Positions 35,711-43,934 of a stretch of 64,000 nucleotides of DNA are shown here, one piece after another. The notes under the pieces are model-generated. The model saw only the letters and a list, made by a program, of their open reading frames with translations. It was not told the DNA's origin and searched no databases. The DNA comes from Streptomyces sp. TS71-3. Lineage in GTDB: Bacteria; Actinomycetota; Actinomycetes; Streptomycetales; Streptomycetaceae. Made by a program: the position numbers and the translations under genes. Position 1 is the stretch's first letter, and each line of letters opens with the position of its first letter. Location: assembly GCF_018327685.1 (NCBI RefSeq), contig NZ_BNEL01000001.1, positions 2,542,001 to 2,606,000 of the forward strand, read 5' to 3'.

Positions 35711-36319
35711 ATGGCTCTTGGTAAGGACTACGCGGCGCAGGAGTGCTCGATGGCCCGCGCGCTGGAGGTCGTCGGCGAGCGCTGGACCCTGCTGCTGGTG
35801 CGTGACGCGCTGTACGGCGTGCGGCGCTACAACGACTTCCTCGTCCACCTGGGCATCCCGCGCGCCGTGCTCGCCGCCCGCTTGCAGACGCTGACCTCCG
35901 CGGGCGTCCTGGAGAAGCGCCGCTACCAGGACTCGCCGCCGCGCTACGAGTACGTCATCACCCCCCGGGGCTGCGCCCTCTGGCCGACGCTGCGCGGGCT
36001 GGGCGTGTGGGGCGAGGAGACGTTCCCCGACACGAGGCCGCTGCGCACGTTCCACCACGTCGCGTGCGGCACGGAACTCGGTGTCCACGGGGAGTGCCCC
36101 GAGTGCCGGATATTCGTCCCGGTCGAGGACGTCGAGATGCGCCCCGGGCCGGGCCTGGAGCAGGAGCCGGCGAATCCGGTCAGCCGCGCGCTGCTGCGCC
36201 CGCGCAGGTTCCTCCAGCCGGTCGACGTCGCCGCCGAGGAGGCCGCTGCCGCGGAAGCCGCTGCCGCGGAGGCCGCCGAAGGGCAGGCCGCCGAGGCCGC
36301 CGTGCCGAGCACGCCCTAG
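35711..36319 (+). CDS. HxlR-family transcriptional regulator
   Basis: A 202-residue winged-helix regulator. CSMARALEVVGERWTLLLVR, the recognition region PRAVLAARLQTLTSAGVLEK and the wing (RYEYVITPRG) are typical of HxlR. It extends past the usual domain with a CPECRIF segment and an Ala/Glu-rich tail encoded by GCCGC repeats. The family Cys near the start (Cys12) is often the redox or electrophile sensor. Its position suggests it represses the divergent exporter. Confidence 0.9.
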   Translation: MALGKDYAAQECSMARALEVVGERWTLLLVRDALYGVRRYNDFLVHLGIPRAVLAARLQTLTSAGVLEKRRYQDSPPRYEYVITPRGCALWPTLRGLGVWGEETFPDTRPLRTFHHVACGTELGVHGECPECRIFVPVEDVEMRPGPGLEQEPANPVSRALLRPRRFLQPVDVAAEEAAAAEAAAAEAAEGQAAEAAVPSTP

Positions 36320-36369
36320 CCCGGCCCGCCCGGCGGAACGGACTCCCCTCCGCCATCGGCCCAGGACCT

Positions 36370-36425
36370 CACCGGTCCCTCCACCACGGCACGTGGACGC
36401 GTTCCCCGTGGTGGAGGGACCGGTG
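36370..36425. terminator. 20-bp perfect hairpin after HxlR gene
   Basis: The left arm 36370-36389 and right arm 36406-36425 pair perfectly over 20 bp around a 16-base loop. It begins 50 bases after the HxlR stop, and at this length it should be a very stable transcription terminator. Confidence 0.85.
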
Positions 36426-36597
36426 ACGTAAGCCACACCTCCGATCCGGGGCACCCGCGCCGTCCCCCGCGTACGGTCGAGCACACAGGCACGTGACGAC
36501 ACGAACCCGAATGGCAACGTGACGACACGTCCGTGCCTCCGCGACGAACGACGACGAACGGCGACGAGCGGCGACGAGCGGTGAGAGGAGGGCAGGC

Positions 36598-36936
36598 ATG
36601 ACGCGGATCCCCACGATCCGGGCAGGGCTCCAGATGACGCTGCGGCCCGCGGTCCTGCTGCTCTTCCTGCTCGCCGAGACCGTCCTCGTCGCCCTGGCGG
36701 GCGCGGGCGGTGTCCCGGTGGTCGTCGCCTTCGCCGCCACCGCCGCGACCGGCGCCGCACTCGTCTTCTGCTCCCTGCGGATCTCGCGCAGTGCCCCCGC
36801 CGTGCCGCACACCAGGGTCCGTACGACCCTGCGCGAACGCGCGCTGCGCACCGCGTTCCTCCCGCAACGCGACCCCGACGCGCCCGGCCGCAACAGGCCA
36901 CGAGCGCCAGGACGGCCGTCCCCGACGGCCGTGTAG
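36598..36936 (+). CDS. Small membrane protein before YidC (DUF6412-like)
   Basis: A 112-residue protein with two hydrophobic helices (TLRPAVLLLFLLAETVLVAL and VVVAFAATAATGAALVFCSL) and a basic, proline-rich cytosolic tail. AGAGGAGGG precedes the ATG. It lies about 250 bases upstream of the YidC-family gene on the same strand, a pairing I recall from other Streptomyces. Its role is unknown; help in membrane insertion is only a guess. Confidence 0.7.
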   Translation: MTRIPTIRAGLQMTLRPAVLLLFLLAETVLVALAGAGGVPVVVAFAATAATGAALVFCSLRISRSAPAVPHTRVRTTLRERALRTAFLPQRDPDAPGRNRPRAPGRPSPTAV

Positions 36937-37184
36937 GGGTTACACGGGGTCAGACGGCGGTCGCCGAGCGGCGCCCCTCCTGACCGCGGGCGGGCACCGT
37001 GCCCGCCCGCGACGGGCCTCCCGATCCAGATGACGGGACGGGCCCGACCCTTGAGAGTCCCCACGGGCACCACCGTGCGGATCCGGGCTGCCCCGCAGCC
37101 CCCGCCGCCCCTCCGCGGGCCGTCACGCCGACGCGTTCAGCACGCTCTTTCCCGGCACGACGAGATCCCCAGGAGGGGTTTCCC

Positions 37185-38396
37185 ATGTCTGTTTTCGCGA
37201 CCTTCGCCGACCTGGTCATGCAGCTCGGCCACGCGCTGCAACCGGTGTTCCACACCTCCGCCACCGCCGCCGCGATCGTGCTCTTCACCATGCTCGTGCG
37301 GCTCCTCGTCCATCCCCTGTCGCGGGCCGCGGCGCGCGGGCAGCGCGCCCAGGCGCGGCTCTCCCCGCGGATCGCGGAGCTGCGCCGCCGGCACCACAAG
37401 AACCCCGAGCAGCTCCAGAAGGCGACGATGGAGCTGTACAAGGAGGAGAAGGTCTCGCCGCTGTCGGGCTGCCTGCCGAGCCTGCTCCAGGTCCCGGCGT
37501 TCTTCCTGCTCTACCGGATCTTCTCCTCGGCGCGCATGGGCGGCCAGCCCAACGCCCTGCTCGGCCACACCCTCTTCGGCTCACCGCTCGGGGGCCGCTT
37601 CGCCGGGGCGCTCGCCCACGGCGGGCTCTTCGGGACGCGCGGCCTCGTGTACCTGGGACTGTTCGTCATCGTCGCGGTGGTTGCGACGTTCAACTACCGC
37701 AAGACCAAGCGGACGATGGCCGCGAACGAGGCGGCCACCGCGAGCGCGTCCGGAACGGCCAAGGGCGGCGCGACCAAGGGCGGCACGGCCAGGAACAGCT
37801 CGGCCAAGAGCCGCACGGCCGAGAACGGCTCGGCCAGGAACGGCATGGCGAAGAACGGCACGGCCAAGGCCGGCAGGTCCGGTCGTGACGTGGCCGGTCG
37901 TGACGGGCAGGGCGAGCCGATGGCCGCGATGGCCGCCGTGACGAAGGCCATGCCACTGATGTCGTTCCTCACCCTGATCACGGTCGCCGTCGTGCCGCTC
38001 GCCGCCGCGCTGTACGTGGTCACCAGTACCACCTGGAGCGTCGTGGAGCGCGCGATGCTGCACAAGGACGCGCCCGCGGCCGACTCCGCGGCGGCCCCCA
38101 CGGCGGACGGCGCCTCGCAGGGTCCGAAGGCCCGCGCCCGCAACCGCCGGGCAGCCGCCACCGCGAAGGCCGCACCGGCCGGGGCGGCGAAGGCTGTCGC
38201 GGCGAAGGCGGCCAAGGCCGGGTCCGCCGAGCCCGAGTCCGCCGGGGCCGGGTCCAGTAGGGCCGCCACCGGCGCCACGCCGGCCGGCCGGCTCGCCCGT
38301 GCCCTCAAGACCACCCGCTTCCCCCGGGCCGCCGTGCTGCCGGGCCCGGCCGAGGCCGCGAAGCCGGCGGAGGGCTCGGGCAGCTCGCCCGCGTGA
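37185..38396 (+). CDS. YidC/Oxa1 family membrane insertase
   Basis: A 403-residue member of the 60kD inner membrane protein family. The core segments are ATAAAIVLFTMLVRLLVHPL, the coiled cytosolic hairpin RIAELRRRHHKNPEQLQKAT, and GCLPSLLQVPAFFLLYRIF. Between the transmembrane parts, about residues 187-245 are a low-complexity N/G/A/K/T loop from 15-bp-like DNA repeats, which is not part of the fold. The C-terminal 100 residues are a basic Ala/Lys tail. AGGAGGGG lies upstream. It is probably a secondary YidC paralogue, since the housekeeping copy normally sits near oriC. Confidence 0.88.
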   Translation: MSVFATFADLVMQLGHALQPVFHTSATAAAIVLFTMLVRLLVHPLSRAAARGQRAQARLSPRIAELRRRHHKNPEQLQKATMELYKEEKVSPLSGCLPSLLQVPAFFLLYRIFSSARMGGQPNALLGHTLFGSPLGGRFAGALAHGGLFGTRGLVYLGLFVIVAVVATFNYRKTKRTMAANEAATASASGTAKGGATKGGTARNSSAKSRTAENGSARNGMAKNGTAKAGRSGRDVAGRDGQGEPMAAMAAVTKAMPLMSFLTLITVAVVPLAAALYVVTSTTWSVVERAMLHKDAPAADSAAAPTADGASQGPKARARNRRAAATAKAAPAGAAKAVAAKAAKAGSAEPESAGAGSSRAATGATPAGRLARALKTTRFPRAAVLPGPAEAAKPAEGSGSSPA

Positions 38397-38593
38397 CGGG
38401 CGGAACCCGCCGCACCGCCTCGGCCTCCGGATCCGGCGGGGTCCGTGGTCCAGAGCGTGGGCGGGGTATTGCGGCGGGAACGTTCTGCTTGGAGGATCAA
38501 CCAAACATCCGATGCCCCGCCGCGACCGGTCGTGCCCGGCCGCGGCAGGGCCGGGCCGGGGCAACAGCCCAGCAACACCTAGGGAGATCCACC
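38397..38593 (+). promoter_or_regulatory. Upstream region of FAH gene
   Basis: A palindrome CATCCGATG at about 38506-38514 and an inverted TTGG-AGGATCAA-CCAA at about 38489-38504 lie upstream of the FAH-family gene and could be regulator sites. No gene is seen. Confidence 0.4.
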
Positions 38594-39448
38594 ATGAAGC
38601 TGCTGCGTGTCGGTGCGGCCGGCGAGGAGCGTCCCGCGCTGCTCGCCGACGACGGGAGCCTGCGCGACCTGTCCGGACTCGTCACGGACGTCGACGGCGC
38701 CCTGCTCGCCGACGACGACGCACTGATCCGGGTCCGGGCCGCGGGCGAGTCGGGCGAGCTGCCGGTGCTCGACGCCCCCGGGCGGATCGGCCCGCCGCTG
38801 GCGCGGATCGGCAAGGTCGTCTGCATCGGTCTCAACTACCACGACCACGCCCGCGAGACCGGGGCCGAGCCGCCCTCCGAGCCGGTCATCTTCTTCAAGG
38901 CGGCGGACACGGTGGTGGGCCCGAACGACACCGTTCTCGTGCCGCGCGGCTCCACCAAGACCGACTGGGAGGTGGAGCTCGCGATCGTCATCGGCCGCAC
39001 GGCCCGCTACCTGGAGTCCCACGAGGAGGCGCTCGCGCACGTCGCGGGGTACGCGCTCTCCAACGACGTGTCCGAGCGCGAGTTCCAGATCGAGCGCGGC
39101 GGCACCTGGGACAAGGGCAAGAACTGCGAGACGTTCAACCCGCTCGGCCCCTGGCTGGTGACCGCGGACGAGGTGCCCGACCCGCAGAAGCTCTCGCTCA
39201 GGACCTGGGTCAACGGCGAGCTGAAGCAGGACGGCAGCACCGCCGACCAGATCTTCCCGGTGGCCGAGGTGGTCCGGTACGTCAGCCAGTTCATGACGCT
39301 CTACCCCGGCGACGTCATCAACACCGGAACCCCCGCGGGCGTGGCCATGGGCCGCCCGGAACCCAAGCCGTACCTGCGGGCCGGCGACGTGGTGGAGCTG
39401 GAGATCGCGGGACTCGGCCGCCAGCGGCAGGAGTTCGGCGCGGCGTAA
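38594..39448 (+). CDS. Fumarylacetoacetate hydrolase family enzyme
   Basis: A 284-residue FAH-fold enzyme: KVVCIGLNYHDHARETG, the metal-binding Glu-x-Glu in DWEVELAIVIG, the Asp in GYALSNDVSEREFQ, and VINTGTPAGVAMG. Members hydrolyse or hydrate 2-keto acyl compounds in aromatic or sugar-acid catabolism (acylpyruvase, 2,4-diketo-3-deoxy sugar acid hydrolase). AGGGAG precedes the ATG. The neighbouring Gfo/Idh enzyme and ROK regulator hint at sugar breakdown. Confidence 0.9.
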   Translation: MKLLRVGAAGEERPALLADDGSLRDLSGLVTDVDGALLADDDALIRVRAAGESGELPVLDAPGRIGPPLARIGKVVCIGLNYHDHARETGAEPPSEPVIFFKAADTVVGPNDTVLVPRGSTKTDWEVELAIVIGRTARYLESHEEALAHVAGYALSNDVSEREFQIERGGTWDKGKNCETFNPLGPWLVTADEVPDPQKLSLRTWVNGELKQDGSTADQIFPVAEVVRYVSQFMTLYPGDVINTGTPAGVAMGRPEPKPYLRAGDVVELEIAGLGRQRQEFGAA

Positions 39449-39518
39449 CCCCGATCGCCCTCGGGCGGTCCTGGCCTTCGGGCGGGCCCGCGTGCGGCCC
39501 AGGGCCCCGAGATCCCAA

Positions 39519-39556
39519 GGCCCGGATGCCCCCGTCACGTGCGGGGCACCCGGGCC
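39519..39556. terminator. Bidirectional hairpin terminator
   Basis: The arms 39519-39532 and 39543-39556 pair over 14 bp with one mismatch around a 10-base loop, centred between two converging stop codons. Confidence 0.8.
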
Positions 39557-39562
39557 TCGTCG

Positions 39563-40657
39563 TCACAGCGTGACGGTCGTGCCCGTCTCCGCGGATCGGC
39601 GTGCGGCCTGAAGGACCTCCAGGGTCGCCGCCGCCTCGCCGGCCGTGACCGGGTTCGGCCCGCCGGTCCGCAGGGCGGCGGCGAGGCGCGTGTAGTACGC
39701 GGGGTAGTCGCCGGGGAGGGAGGGGTACGGGTCGCCGTGCCCGGTCATGGGGGACTGGCCGGTGGTGACGTGGCCCCACTCGGACTCCGGCTCCCGGCCC
39801 CAGTCGGCCTCGCCGGCGGGCCGCCGGCCGGCGCGGAGGTCGGCCTCCTGGGGGTCGAGCCCGTACTTGACGTAGCCGGCGCGGGAGCCGAGCACCCTGA
39901 AGCGCGGGCCGAGCTGCGCCGCCGTCGAGGAGACATGGAGGTGGGAGCGGACGCCGCCGGCGTGCGTGAGGGCGAGGAACGTGTCGTCGTCCGCGCCCGT
40001 ACCCGGGCGGCGTGTCTCGGACTCGGCGTACACCCGGACGACGGGGCCGAACAGGACGAGCGCCTGGTCGACCACGTGGCTCCCCAGGTCGTAGAGCAGA
40101 CCTCCGACCTCTTCGGGGTCGCCGGACTCGCGCCAGCCGCCCTTGGGCTGCGGGCGCCACCGCTCGTAGCGCGACTCGAAGCGCCAGACGTCGCCGAGCG
40201 TGCCTTCGTCGAGGAGCCGGCGGAGCGTCAGGAAGTCGTTGTCCCAACGGCGGTTCTGGAAGACGGAGAGCAGCCGCCCCTGCCGCTCGGCGAGCGTGGA
40301 CAGCTCACGGGCCTCGGCGGCGGTGGCCGCGAGCGGCTTGTCCACGACGACGTGCAGGCCCGCCTTGAGCGCGGCCGTCGCGTACGGGACGTGGGTCCTG
40401 TTCGGGGAGGCGATCACGGCCACGTCGAACTCGCCCGCCCGGGCCCACACGTCATCCGCGCCCGCGGCGAACCGGACGTCGGGGAACTCCGCACGCGCCT
40501 GCTCCCGCCGCTCCTCGCTGCCGGTGGCGATCGTGTCGAGCGCGAGGCCGCCTGCGGCGGTGATCAGCGGGGCGTGGAAGACGGAGCCTGCGAGTCCGTA
40601 GCCGACGAGGGCGACGCGGAGGGGGGTGTCGGTTCCGGTACCTGTCATGGCGGTCAT
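39563..40657 (-). CDS. Gfo/Idh/MocA family oxidoreductase
   Basis: A 364-residue NAD(P)-dependent sugar dehydrogenase-like enzyme. The Rossmann start is RVALVGYGLAGSVFHAPLI, the conserved EKP-type motif appears as VVVDKPLAATAAEA, and the substrate-domain motif is YDLGSHVVDQAL. Its reaction is probably oxidation of a sugar, inositol or sugar-phosphate carbon; the substrate is unknown. ATG 40657 (or 40648) follows a 27-bp near-palindrome that is probably the operator of the divergent ROK regulator. Confidence 0.9.
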   Translation of the reverse strand: MTAMTGTGTDTPLRVALVGYGLAGSVFHAPLITAAGGLALDTIATGSEERREQARAEFPDVRFAAGADDVWARAGEFDVAVIASPNRTHVPYATAALKAGLHVVVDKPLAATAAEARELSTLAERQGRLLSVFQNRRWDNDFLTLRRLLDEGTLGDVWRFESRYERWRPQPKGGWRESGDPEEVGGLLYDLGSHVVDQALVLFGPVVRVYAESETRRPGTGADDDTFLALTHAGGVRSHLHVSSTAAQLGPRFRVLGSRAGYVKYGLDPQEADLRAGRRPAGEADWGREPESEWGHVTTGQSPMTGHGDPYPSLPGDYPAYYTRLAAALRTGGPNPVTAGEAAATLEVLQAARRSAETGTTVTL

Positions 40658-40663
40658 GGCGAC

Positions 40664-40690
40664 CACTTTGGCAACAGTGTTGCTAAAGTG
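40664..40690. promoter_or_regulatory. 27-bp near-perfect palindrome, probable ROK operator
   Basis: Half-site CACTTTGGCAACA, central G, then TGTTGCTAAAGTG. The arms pair at all but one position, and the core GCAACAGTGTTGC is perfect. It lies seven bases before the start of the Gfo/Idh gene, covering its likely promoter and facing the ROK gene. Confidence 0.75.
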
Positions 40691-41040
40691 CAAGGGCGCC
40701 CTGACGGGCGCGGGGGACCGGGTGAGCAACCGGCGGCGGGCCGGTGGCCGGGTGCGGGCCGGGCTGTGCCTTCCGGTCGGTGGCGACCAGCTACCGGCCG
40801 GTGGCCGGACCACGACCGGGACTGCCCCTTTGGGCCGGTGACGACGTTGCGGCTTCGTTGTGGTTGCTCGCGCAGTTCCCCGCGCCCCTATCGGGGCGCA
40901 GCCCCGTCATGAAGGGGCGCGGGGAACCGGCGACCAGCCATGACGGGACCGGAAGACGCCACCGACCTGAAGGGGTGTTTCGGTCGTGGTCCGGCCACCG
41001 GCCGGTACGTGCGAGGGTGAACGAAGAGGAAGAGGCGGGC
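40691..41040. repeat. Repeat A pair in the ROK upstream region
   Basis: Repeat A in plus orientation (40866-40889) and in minus orientation (40913-40937) form a long inverted repeat between the operator and the ROK start. The rest shows no gene. Confidence 0.65.
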
Positions 41041-42420
41041 GTGGTGGACGGACAGCAGAGTGGTGCGCCGGCGCACGCCGCCGTGCCGGGGTGGCCGGCC
41101 GGGGCCGGTCTTCCCGCCTTGCGCGGGCACAACACCGCCCTCGTGCTGGACCTCCTCCGCGTCGCCGGCACCGCCGGCATCAGCCGCCGCGAGCTGGCCG
41201 ACCGCACCGGGCTCACCCCGCAGGCCGTGAGTAAGATCACCGCGCGCCTGCGGACCGAGGGGCTGGCCGCGCCCGCAGGGCGCCGCGCGTCCACGGGCGG
41301 CAAGCCGCCCACCGCCCTCCGCCTGGTGCCCGGCGCCCGGTTCGCCGTCGGGCTGCACCTGGACCGTGACGCGTGCACGGCGGTGCTGGCGGACCTGACC
41401 GGAACCGTCGTGGCGGAACGCCACGGCCCGCTGGACCTGGGCGCGGGCGCCGGAGAAGTGGTGGACCTGGTCGTCCGCGAGGTCCGGGCGCTGACGGAAG
41501 CCGCCGGACGGTCGGCCGCCGCCCAACAGCCGGCCGCCGCCCAACGGCCGGGCACCGCCCAGCCGCCAGGCGCCGCCCCCGCAGTGCTCGGCGTGGGTGT
41601 CGCGGCGCCGGGGCCGCTCGATCACCGGCTCGGGGTGCTGCACCGGGTCACCGGCTTCCCCGAGTGGGACGGCTTCCCGCTCCGCGATGTGCTCGCCCGC
41701 CGCCTCGGCCTGCCGGTCGCCGTCGACAAGGACACCAACGCCGCGGCCCTCGGCCTCTCCCTGAGCACGGACCTCGGACCGTCCGGGGTCGACTCCTTCG
41801 CCTACCTGCACCTGGGCACCGGCCTGGGCGCCGGGCTCGTCCTCGACGGCGCCGTACGCCGGGGCGCCCGCACCGGCGCGGGCGAGTTCGGGCACCAGGT
41901 GATCCTGCTGGACGGACCCCTCTGCTCCTGCGGCAACCACGGCTGCGTGGAAGCCCTCTGCCTGGACGCCGCGGCCCGCGGCGACCTCGCCGGTGCCGCC
42001 CGCGTGCTGGGGGAGGGCGCGGCGAACCTCACCGCCTTGCTGGACGTCGACCGGGTCCTCCTCGGCGGCGCCACGATCAACTCCGGCGCCGTCACCGGCG
42101 AACGCTTCGTACGCGGGGTGGCCGCCGTGCTCGCCGAGCGCGCCGGCCGCACCGGGCGCGACCCGGCCGTCCCGGTCGCCCTCGCCCCGGGCGGGCCGCG
42201 CGCCGTGGCCGAGGGCGCCGCCCAACTCCTCCTCGCACCCCTCTTCGGCCGCGCCCCGTCCATCCCCGCCGTATCTGCAATGCCTACGGCAGCCGCAACG
42301 CCTGCCGTATCCGCAACGCCTGCGGCAGCCGCAACCCCCGCCGCATCCGCAACGCCCGCCGAACCCGCGATGCCGCCCGAACCCGCCGCGCCCGCGGCCT
42401 CCCCCACCCCCGCCGACTAG
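41041..42420 (+). CDS. ROK-family transcriptional regulator
   Basis: A protein of about 459 residues. The N-terminal winged helix reads HNTALVLDLLRVAGTAGISR, RRELADRTGLTPQAVSKITA. The ROK sugar-binding domain has DKDTNAAALG, HLGTGLGAGLVLDG and the zinc motif CSCGNHGCVEALC. A Gln/Ala/Pro insertion lies between the domains, and the C-terminus ends in seven hexapeptide repeats of V/A-S/A-A-T-P-A type (18-bp DNA units). GTG 41041 has AGAGG upstream; GTG 41017 is possible. It probably controls the divergent sugar oxidoreductase through the 40664-40690 palindrome. Confidence 0.88.
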   Translation: MVDGQQSGAPAHAAVPGWPAGAGLPALRGHNTALVLDLLRVAGTAGISRRELADRTGLTPQAVSKITARLRTEGLAAPAGRRASTGGKPPTALRLVPGARFAVGLHLDRDACTAVLADLTGTVVAERHGPLDLGAGAGEVVDLVVREVRALTEAAGRSAAAQQPAAAQRPGTAQPPGAAPAVLGVGVAAPGPLDHRLGVLHRVTGFPEWDGFPLRDVLARRLGLPVAVDKDTNAAALGLSLSTDLGPSGVDSFAYLHLGTGLGAGLVLDGAVRRGARTGAGEFGHQVILLDGPLCSCGNHGCVEALCLDAAARGDLAGAARVLGEGAANLTALLDVDRVLLGGATINSGAVTGERFVRGVAAVLAERAGRTGRDPAVPVALAPGGPRAVAEGAAQLLLAPLFGRAPSIPAVSAMPTAAATPAVSATPAAAATPAASATPAEPAMPPEPAAPAASPTPAD

Positions 42421-42507
42421 GGCGCCCGCACGATTAGGCTGTCCGCGTCGGAACCGAGGTCCGGCACCCCGCACCGGGGTATCCCCAGTACGGCAGGAGA
42501 CCGGCAC

Positions 42508-43287
42508 ATGGCAGAGCGCAAGTCCATCGAATCGTGGCTCACCGACATGGACGGGGTGCTCATCCACGAAGGGGTGCCGATCCCGGGCGCCGAGGCGTTC
42601 ATCAAGCGGCTGCGCGACTCGGGCCGGCCGTTCCTCGTGCTCACCAACAACTCCATCTACACGCCTCGCGACCTGCACGCCCGCCTCTCCCGGATGGGCC
42701 TGGACGTGCCGGTGGACAACATCTGGACGTCCGCCCTGGCCACGGCGAAGTTCCTGGACGACCAGCGGCCGGGCGGCACCGCCTACGTCATCGGCGAGTC
42801 GGGACTGACGACCGCGCTGCACGACATCGGGTACGTGCTCACCGACCACGAGCCCGACTACGTCGTCCTGGGCGAGACGCGCACGTACTCCTTCGAGTCC
42901 ATGACGAAGGCGGTGCGGCTGATCAAGGACGGCGCGCGGTTCATCTGCACCAACCCGGACGAGACGGGGCCGTCCGCCGAGGGCCCGCTGCCCGCGGCCG
43001 GTTCGGTCGCCGCGCTCATCACCAAGGCCACCGGCAAGGACCCGTACTTCGCGGGCAAGCCCAACCCGCTGATGATGCGCACGGGCCTGAACGCGATCGG
43101 TGCGCACTCCGAGACCAGCGCGATGATCGGCGACCGGATGGACACCGACGTGCTGGCCGGTCTGGAGGCCGGCATGACGACCTTCCTCGTGCTCAGCGGG
43201 CTGACCTCACCGGGCGAGGTCGACGACTACCCGTTCCGCCCCTCGACGGTCGTCGATTCCATCGCGGACCTGGTCGAGCTGATCTGA
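42508..43287 (+). CDS. HAD-IIA sugar phosphatase (NagD-like)
   Basis: A 259-residue haloacid dehalogenase subfamily IIA phosphatase. Motif I is WLTDMDGVLIHEG, motif II is FLVLTNNS, the motif III Lys is in YFAGKPNPLM, and motif IV is MIGDRMDTDVLAGLEAG. The cap is of the IIA type. Relatives such as NagD dephosphorylate nucleotides or sugar phosphates. It is full length, in a plus-strand run between the ROK regulator and a GNAT gene. Confidence 0.93.
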   Translation: MAERKSIESWLTDMDGVLIHEGVPIPGAEAFIKRLRDSGRPFLVLTNNSIYTPRDLHARLSRMGLDVPVDNIWTSALATAKFLDDQRPGGTAYVIGESGLTTALHDIGYVLTDHEPDYVVLGETRTYSFESMTKAVRLIKDGARFICTNPDETGPSAEGPLPAAGSVAALITKATGKDPYFAGKPNPLMMRTGLNAIGAHSETSAMIGDRMDTDVLAGLEAGMTTFLVLSGLTSPGEVDDYPFRPSTVVDSIADLVELI

Positions 43288-43338
43288 GCGCCCCGGACGA
43301 CGGACGGCCATCGAGAAAGGGAGGGTAGGGGGATCAGG

Positions 43339-43794
43339 ATGGACATAGCCGTCGACGACCTCTCCGGCGATGACATCGCGGCCTTCCTGGCGGCGCACGT
43401 CAGCGAGATGAAGACCCTCAGCCCGCTGGAGAGCAAGCACGCCCTGGACCTGGACGGGCTGCGCAGGCCCGAGATCACCTTCTGGTCGGTCAGGGACGGC
43501 GGCGCCCTGGTGGGCTGCGGCGCGCTCAAGGAGCTCGACGGCGACCACGCCGAGCTGAAGTCCATGCGCACCGACCCCGTGCGCAAGCGCAGCGGCATCG
43601 CCTCCTGGCTGCTCGCGCACATCGTCGCGGAGGCCGGCCGGCGGGGCTACCGCAGGCTGAGCCTGGAGACCGGGTCGGCCGAGTTCTTCGCCCCGGCACG
43701 CGCGCTGTACGCGAAGTTCGGCTTCGCGTACTGCCCGCCCTTCGGCGAGTACAGGGACGACCCTCACAGCGTGTACATGAGCCGCCTGCTCTGA
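43339..43794 (+). CDS. GNAT acetyltransferase
   Basis: A 151-residue GNAT-fold enzyme. The acetyl-CoA loop is in VRKRSGIASWLLAHIVAEAG, with LVGCGALKEL and YAKFGFAYCPPFGEY typical of the YafP/ElaA-like group. It starts 51 bases after the HAD gene and may be in its transcript. Substrate unknown. Confidence 0.9.
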   Translation: MDIAVDDLSGDDIAAFLAAHVSEMKTLSPLESKHALDLDGLRRPEITFWSVRDGGALVGCGALKELDGDHAELKSMRTDPVRKRSGIASWLLAHIVAEAGRRGYRRLSLETGSAEFFAPARALYAKFGFAYCPPFGEYRDDPHSVYMSRLL

Positions 43795-43934
43795 GCCCGG
43801 CTGATCCCGGTTCGCTGATCCCGGTCGAGTCCGGCCGGGTCCGGCCGTGCGGCGGAGCCGGCCGCGCCCGCCGTGCGGCCCGCCGCATATGGGTCCAACC
43901 TGGACGGGGAGGACCAGGCGCAGGGAGACGCACC

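Noticed and set aside
38506..38514. CATCCGATG as a defined operator of the FAH gene
   Set aside because: A nine-base palindrome is too short to claim; left as a low-confidence note.
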